Shown: one piece after another, positions 61,579 to 64,000 of the stretch
Position numbering within the stretch: the stretch's first letter is position 1
Layout of the letters: every line of letters begins with the position of its first letter
Assembly: GCF_900113005.1 (NCBI RefSeq)
Contig: NZ_FONW01000013.1
Location: forward strand, 1-64,000
Length of the DNA: 64,000 nucleotides
Reading direction: 5' to 3'
DNA from: Sunxiuqinia elliptica
GTDB lineage: Bacteria > Bacteroidota > Bacteroidia > Bacteroidales > Prolixibacteraceae
The notes under the pieces: generated by a model
Told to the model about the DNA's origin: nothing
Database searches by the model: none
Seen by the model: the letters and a program-made list of their open reading frames with translations, nothing else
Position numbers and translations under genes: made by a program

Positions 61579-61818
61579 CTAATAATGTATTGTGTCAAAA
61601 ATGTAATAGCCCAGTAAAAGCATCAAAAAGATTAATAATGTCCAAAATACAATTGGCTTTCTTTTCGAATAGTCTTTTAGTCTTAAAAAGATTAACTTAT
61701 TGACTACTGCTCCATAATTGTATTTCTCTTTTTTTATGTATTCCATAGCTTTTTCTTTTCCCAAATATCTTGAGAGTTCTTGAAAATCCTGTTCTGGTAT
61801 TCCATTAAGCTCTTCCAT
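61579..61818 (-). CDS. Small tail-anchored membrane protein, unknown
   Basis: This 79-aa protein has a polar N-terminal half (PEQDFQELSRYLGKEKAMEY) and a C-terminal membrane helix (PIVFWTLLIFLMLLLGYYIF). It starts 50 nt upstream of the next small membrane gene on the same strand, so the two could be one cassette or a two-gene unit. No family is recognised. The group II intron fragment lies just beyond its start. Confidence 0.6.
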   Translation of the reverse strand: MEELNGIPEQDFQELSRYLGKEKAMEYIKKEKYNYGAVVNKLIFLRLKDYSKRKPIVFWTLLIFLMLLLGYYIFDTIHY

Positions 61819-61854
61819 GTGTTAAGTTTCTCTTCTGTAGTTGGTTATGTTGTG

Positions 61855-62035
61855 TCTCTTGTTGCCGCTTCGCTAAAACGAAGGGGAGTTGAGCTTAACG
61901 AACCGCCCGTATACGTGCCTGTGATTTGAATGTCCGGTGAACATTCAGATCGAACGGGGAAGCATAGCTCACGTACGTACGGTGGTGTGAGAGCCTCTCC
62001 CTGCTAGCGTTTGCTAGTGGGGCAGGCTACTCGAT
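61855..62035 (+). mobile_element. Truncated group II intron 3' end (domains V and VI only)
   Basis: Domain V begins at about 61900 (GAACCGCC...GTATACGTG) and its 3' side, CACGTACGTACGGTGGTGTGAGAG, ends at about 61993. The lower helix ACCGCC(C)GTA/TACGGTGGT and an upper helix TACGTG/CACGTA can form. The apical loop is expanded by about 50 nt containing its own hairpin (GAATGT-ccggtga-ACATTC), where a domain V normally has a tetraloop. Domain VI follows with CTGCTAGC/GCTAGTGG-type pairing, and the 3' terminus CTACTCGAT is at 62035. Domains I-IV and a maturase ORF are missing. It lies opposite in orientation to all surrounding genes. Confidence 0.75.
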
Positions 62036-62044
62036 TGTAAAGCG

Positions 62045-62704
62045 TTATTTTTCTAGCCATTTAACCCATTTGTCAAGTATACTTTTGTCGGACAATAATG
62101 TCTTTGTTTCATAATTATAAAATGGTTCAAATTGCCAATCTTCCGTTCCAACACATCCAAGCCGAGTCCATTTGTCAATGAAGTCAATAAAGCTTTCTCC
62201 GAGAATTTGACCATGAAAATCATCTCCTTCATGACTTAAATATACTACTTGATTACCCTTGTCTGTCTTTTCTCCGAAAGCAATCACATCTCCATTTGGT
62301 ACATCTAAGAATGGAATTTTATTATACCAAACTTTATCATATTCATCTTCTGGATTTGAAAAACATTCATTAATCCACCCTTGAATGTTTTTGTAATCAT
62401 CTCTTAAACTGTCAAAATCCCATAAATATCCACGACCTGCACCACAAAAAATTTCTTGAAATTCACCCTCTGGTTCTTCTCCCTCTATTTGCCAATCCAT
62501 TAAAACAGCAGATGAATATTTGGTCAATACTTCTTTGAAATCAGAAGGATACTCTATATTCAATTCCTTTTCCAGTATTTCAAATGCTTTTTCTGAAACT
62601 GGTTTCTTAATTGTCAATTCTGTATAATCCCAATTTCTTTTCTTAGCTATTTTAAGTATCCATTCGATTTTACTTATCCAAGTATTCCAAACTTCTATAT
62701 TCAT
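62045..62704 (-). CDS. SMI1/KNR4 (SUKH) family protein
   Basis: This 219-aa protein has a SUKH fold at about 30-190: VSEKAFEILEKELNIEYPSD followed by FKEVLTKYSSAVLMDW, then FLDVPNGDVIAFGE, VVYLSHEGDDFHGQILGESF and IDFIDKWTRLGC. SUKH proteins often act as immunity proteins to polymorphic toxins, but many are of unknown role. No toxin gene is adjacent. It is a lone gene in the array. Its stop is followed after 9 nt by the 3' end of the group II intron fragment. Confidence 0.82.
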   Translation of the reverse strand: MNIEVWNTWISKIEWILKIAKKRNWDYTELTIKKPVSEKAFEILEKELNIEYPSDFKEVLTKYSSAVLMDWQIEGEEPEGEFQEIFCGAGRGYLWDFDSLRDDYKNIQGWINECFSNPEDEYDKVWYNKIPFLDVPNGDVIAFGEKTDKGNQVVYLSHEGDDFHGQILGESFIDFIDKWTRLGCVGTEDWQFEPFYNYETKTLLSDKSILDKWVKWLEK

Positions 62705-62809
62705 TTCTTTTGTCTTATTTTGAATATTACAAACCTTGGCAACGGTTTTATTTTATTAAAAGTCAAACTATTAAATGTAGTTGACTTAGGGATGTAGAGA
62801 ATGCTTTAC

Positions 62810-62931
62810 CGGTCACTTGTAAGTTGTCGGGGCGGATTTCGGAGAGCGTTCCTGTCCGGAGGACATGGAACTGCGAAACGAGAATCCGCAGTTGGCGTAC
62901 CACCGAACCCCGCTCTGCAATATGTACTGTG
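62810..62931. repeat. Structured intergenic repeat, copy B
   Basis: The left arm GGTCACTTGTAAGTTGTCGG (from 62811) matches copy A at 19 of 20 positions. CGGGGCGGATTTCGG (62828-62842) pairs imperfectly with CCGAACCCCGCTCTG (62903-62917). Inside are two hairpins, GTTCC-t-GTCC/GGAC-at-GGAAC (62848-62871) and CTGCG/CGCAG (62871-62891). The whole forms a branched imperfect palindrome ending at the stop codon of the gene at 62932. Confidence 0.7.
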
Positions 62932-63444
62932 TTATGCCCTGGTTTTTATTTTTTTCATTATTTGTTTTCCTTGTCTGTTTATTGAAAATGTCGAAGCAAT
63001 CGAATTATGACTACTTGGGTGGTGAATAATATTCCACAGAATTTCTTTGTCTTTGAATCTTAGAGTCAACATGTCCAAACTAAAAACACTTCCTCTATAA
63101 GTTGCTTGTAAAAAGGTTTTGTTGTCGTAGTCAATTTCCCATTTGTTCTCTTTCAATAACTCTCTGACTTTTATTTTAAAATCTTCAAGTTCTCCTCCTA
63201 AATCAAACCTTTTAAATTTTAATCGCTTTCTCTGTCGGAGAATTAAAAAGAGTCCACTTAGTAGGCAGATTATTATATAGAATGCCAAGTCGGATATTTT
63301 ATTTGTTTGATTAAAATCTTTAATAAAAAAGAACAGTCCGATAAAACCGAGAATTAATAAAAATACAGGCAGTCCATAGAAATTCATCCATTCTAAAGAA
63401 CCAAACTTAAAACTAAGTCTATCAGCTTTTATAGTATCTCTCAT
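62932..63444 (-). CDS. Two-helix membrane protein of unknown function
   Basis: This 170-aa protein has two membrane segments at about 26-42 (PVFLLILGFIGLFFFIK) and 52-70 (LAFYIIICLLSGLFLIL), followed by a cytoplasmic domain of about 95 residues (FKIKVRELLKENKWEIDYDN; GSVFSLDMLTLRFKDKEILW). No family is recognised. The ATG start is followed by no overlap; its stop falls at the boundary of repeat B. It is one of the single-gene units of the array. Confidence 0.65.
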   Translation of the reverse strand: MRDTIKADRLSFKFGSLEWMNFYGLPVFLLILGFIGLFFFIKDFNQTNKISDLAFYIIICLLSGLFLILRQRKRLKFKRFDLGGELEDFKIKVRELLKENKWEIDYDNKTFLQATYRGSVFSLDMLTLRFKDKEILWNIIHHPSSHNSIASTFSINRQGKQIMKKIKTRA

Positions 63445-63615
63445 CTTTTTTCAAACTTGTGCATAACCAAGGGTTCGGCCATATGAAGTGGCCCGGGTTG
63501 CGTGTGGTATATTCGCTTTCTTGTTTGTGCCTAAGCTGGCGCGGGAGTCAAACTTCCATATCCCACCAAGGCCAGGGCTACTTTATGATGGCTTGTGTGT
63601 GCAACATGTGCTTTA
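63445..63615. repeat. GC-richer structured spacer between array genes
   Basis: This 171-nt spacer is noticeably more GC-rich than the flanking genes. It includes GGCC-atatgaagt-GGCC, CCCGGG, and GTGCATAACCAAG near the gene start; the AACCAAG boundary resembles the ACCAAC boundary of copy A. It is not a clear copy of A or B but occupies the same position. Confidence 0.4.
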
Positions 63616-64000
63616 TTACATTTCATCCATTGCTTCAATATCTGATTCTCTCATCCTTTTCATTAGTAAATCTCTATTTTGAGTAGGAAAACTATTTACC
63701 TTTTCTCTGAAAAAGTATATGAACAATTTATTTAACAGATAAGTCGTTTTTAGATGATTCGATTTCCATTTCCCAAAATCTTCTCTCGTTATTTCCTTTG
63801 AAGCTGATGATTCTCTTTGGGTTTGAAAAAACACCGGTGCTTCAGCGTGGATGTGCTTGGAAAAAGTTATCCAATAACTCGTAATTTCACTAATTACATT
63901 TTCACATTTTTGATTTTTTAGAACTGGATGTTTCTTTAGATATTTTGTCAAAACATCATGTTTAATAACAAAATCAGCATCCTTCCATTGATTATATTCA
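63616..64000 (-). CDS. Partial gene of unknown function, running off the window
   Basis: The frame stays open to the window edge on the minus strand. A TTG at 63951 is an internal Leu codon as likely as a start, since the residues before it (EYNQWKDADFVIKHDV) read naturally. At least 127 aa are visible, charged and helical (SKHIHAEAPVFFQTQ, HLKTTYLLNKLFIYFFREKV). No family is recognised. The true start lies beyond 64000. Confidence 0.6.
   Translation of the reverse strand, partial: EYNQWKDADFVIKHDVLTKYLKKHPVLKNQKCENVISEITSYWITFSKHIHAEAPVFFQTQRESSASKEITREDFGKWKSNHLKTTYLLNKLFIYFFREKVNSFPTQNRDLLMKRMRESDIEAMDEM

Noticed and set aside
62801-63010. 69-codon plus-strand open frame over repeat B
   Set aside because: It reads through the structured repeat and into the end of the minus-strand membrane-protein gene; no start context and no domain.

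Overview
The window is a stretch of a Bacteroidota chromosome, probably from a free-living or sediment-type Marinilabiliales/Prolixibacteraceae-like organism. That placement is inferred from family content only: an ECF sigma/FecR/SusC/SusD glycan-uptake locus, Por-type (T9SS) C-terminal sorting domains, a KorAB 2-oxoacid:ferredoxin oxidoreductase, RNase Y, a CysN with a C-terminal APS-kinase-like domain, and a near absence of Shine-Dalgarno sites. Apart from one 48 kb-region gene start, starts are not preceded by recognisable ribosome binding sites.

Layout. 1-323 is the 3' part of an apparently ORF-less group II intron. 759-11734 is a polysaccharide-utilisation-type locus: ECF sigma factor, FecR anti-sigma, SusC with an N-terminal STN signalling domain, SusD, an endonuclease/exonuclease/phosphatase (EEP) lipoprotein, a GH20 hexosaminidase and a second EEP protein. 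11838-16106 carries a DUF218 protein, an AmgK-like kinase fused to a RapZ C-terminal domain facing a sugar nucleotidyltransferase, and a gamma-carbonic-anhydrase-like protein. 16321-19236 is korAB. 20321-23302 encodes a receiver domain joined to a pyruvate-phosphate-dikinase N-terminal-like domain. 23471-28657 encodes a giant BspA-type leucine-rich-repeat surface protein with a T9SS tail. 29162-35121 holds housekeeping genes: a PAS/HTH regulator, fabD, an M23 peptidase, a coiled-coil protein, zapA and rny.

35407-38335 pairs a GH29 fucosidase with a sulfatase-fold protein that has lost most of its catalytic residues. 38640-46533 carries folE, a 116-aa protein that is little more than a T9SS sorting domain, hutI and ftcD (histidine degradation), a SirB1-like protein, a nucleoside phosphorylase, a prohibitin and a hotdog thioesterase. 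48217-51638 is an envelope or metal stress cluster: ECF sigma, zinc-finger anti-sigma, a Spy/CpxP-like sensor, a Gly-rich secreted protein and a DUF2202 ferritin-like lipoprotein. 52618-57397 is a sulfate locus (SLC13 transporter, cysD, cysN). A tRNA-Lys follows.

From about 60.1 kb to the window edge the character changes. Small, unrelated, AT-rich genes (GIY-YIG-like, MCE lipoprotein, small membrane proteins, SUKH/SMI1, unknowns) all lie on the minus strand. They are separated by GC-richer, strongly structured intergenic repeats, one of which is replaced by a truncated group II intron 3' end in the opposite orientation. This looks like a gene-cassette-type array and is the most unusual region, although no integrase lies in the window. 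The other leading candidates are the pseudo-sulfatase, the AmgK-RapZ fusion and the receiver-PPDK fusion. No CRISPR array, rRNA or complete transposase was seen.
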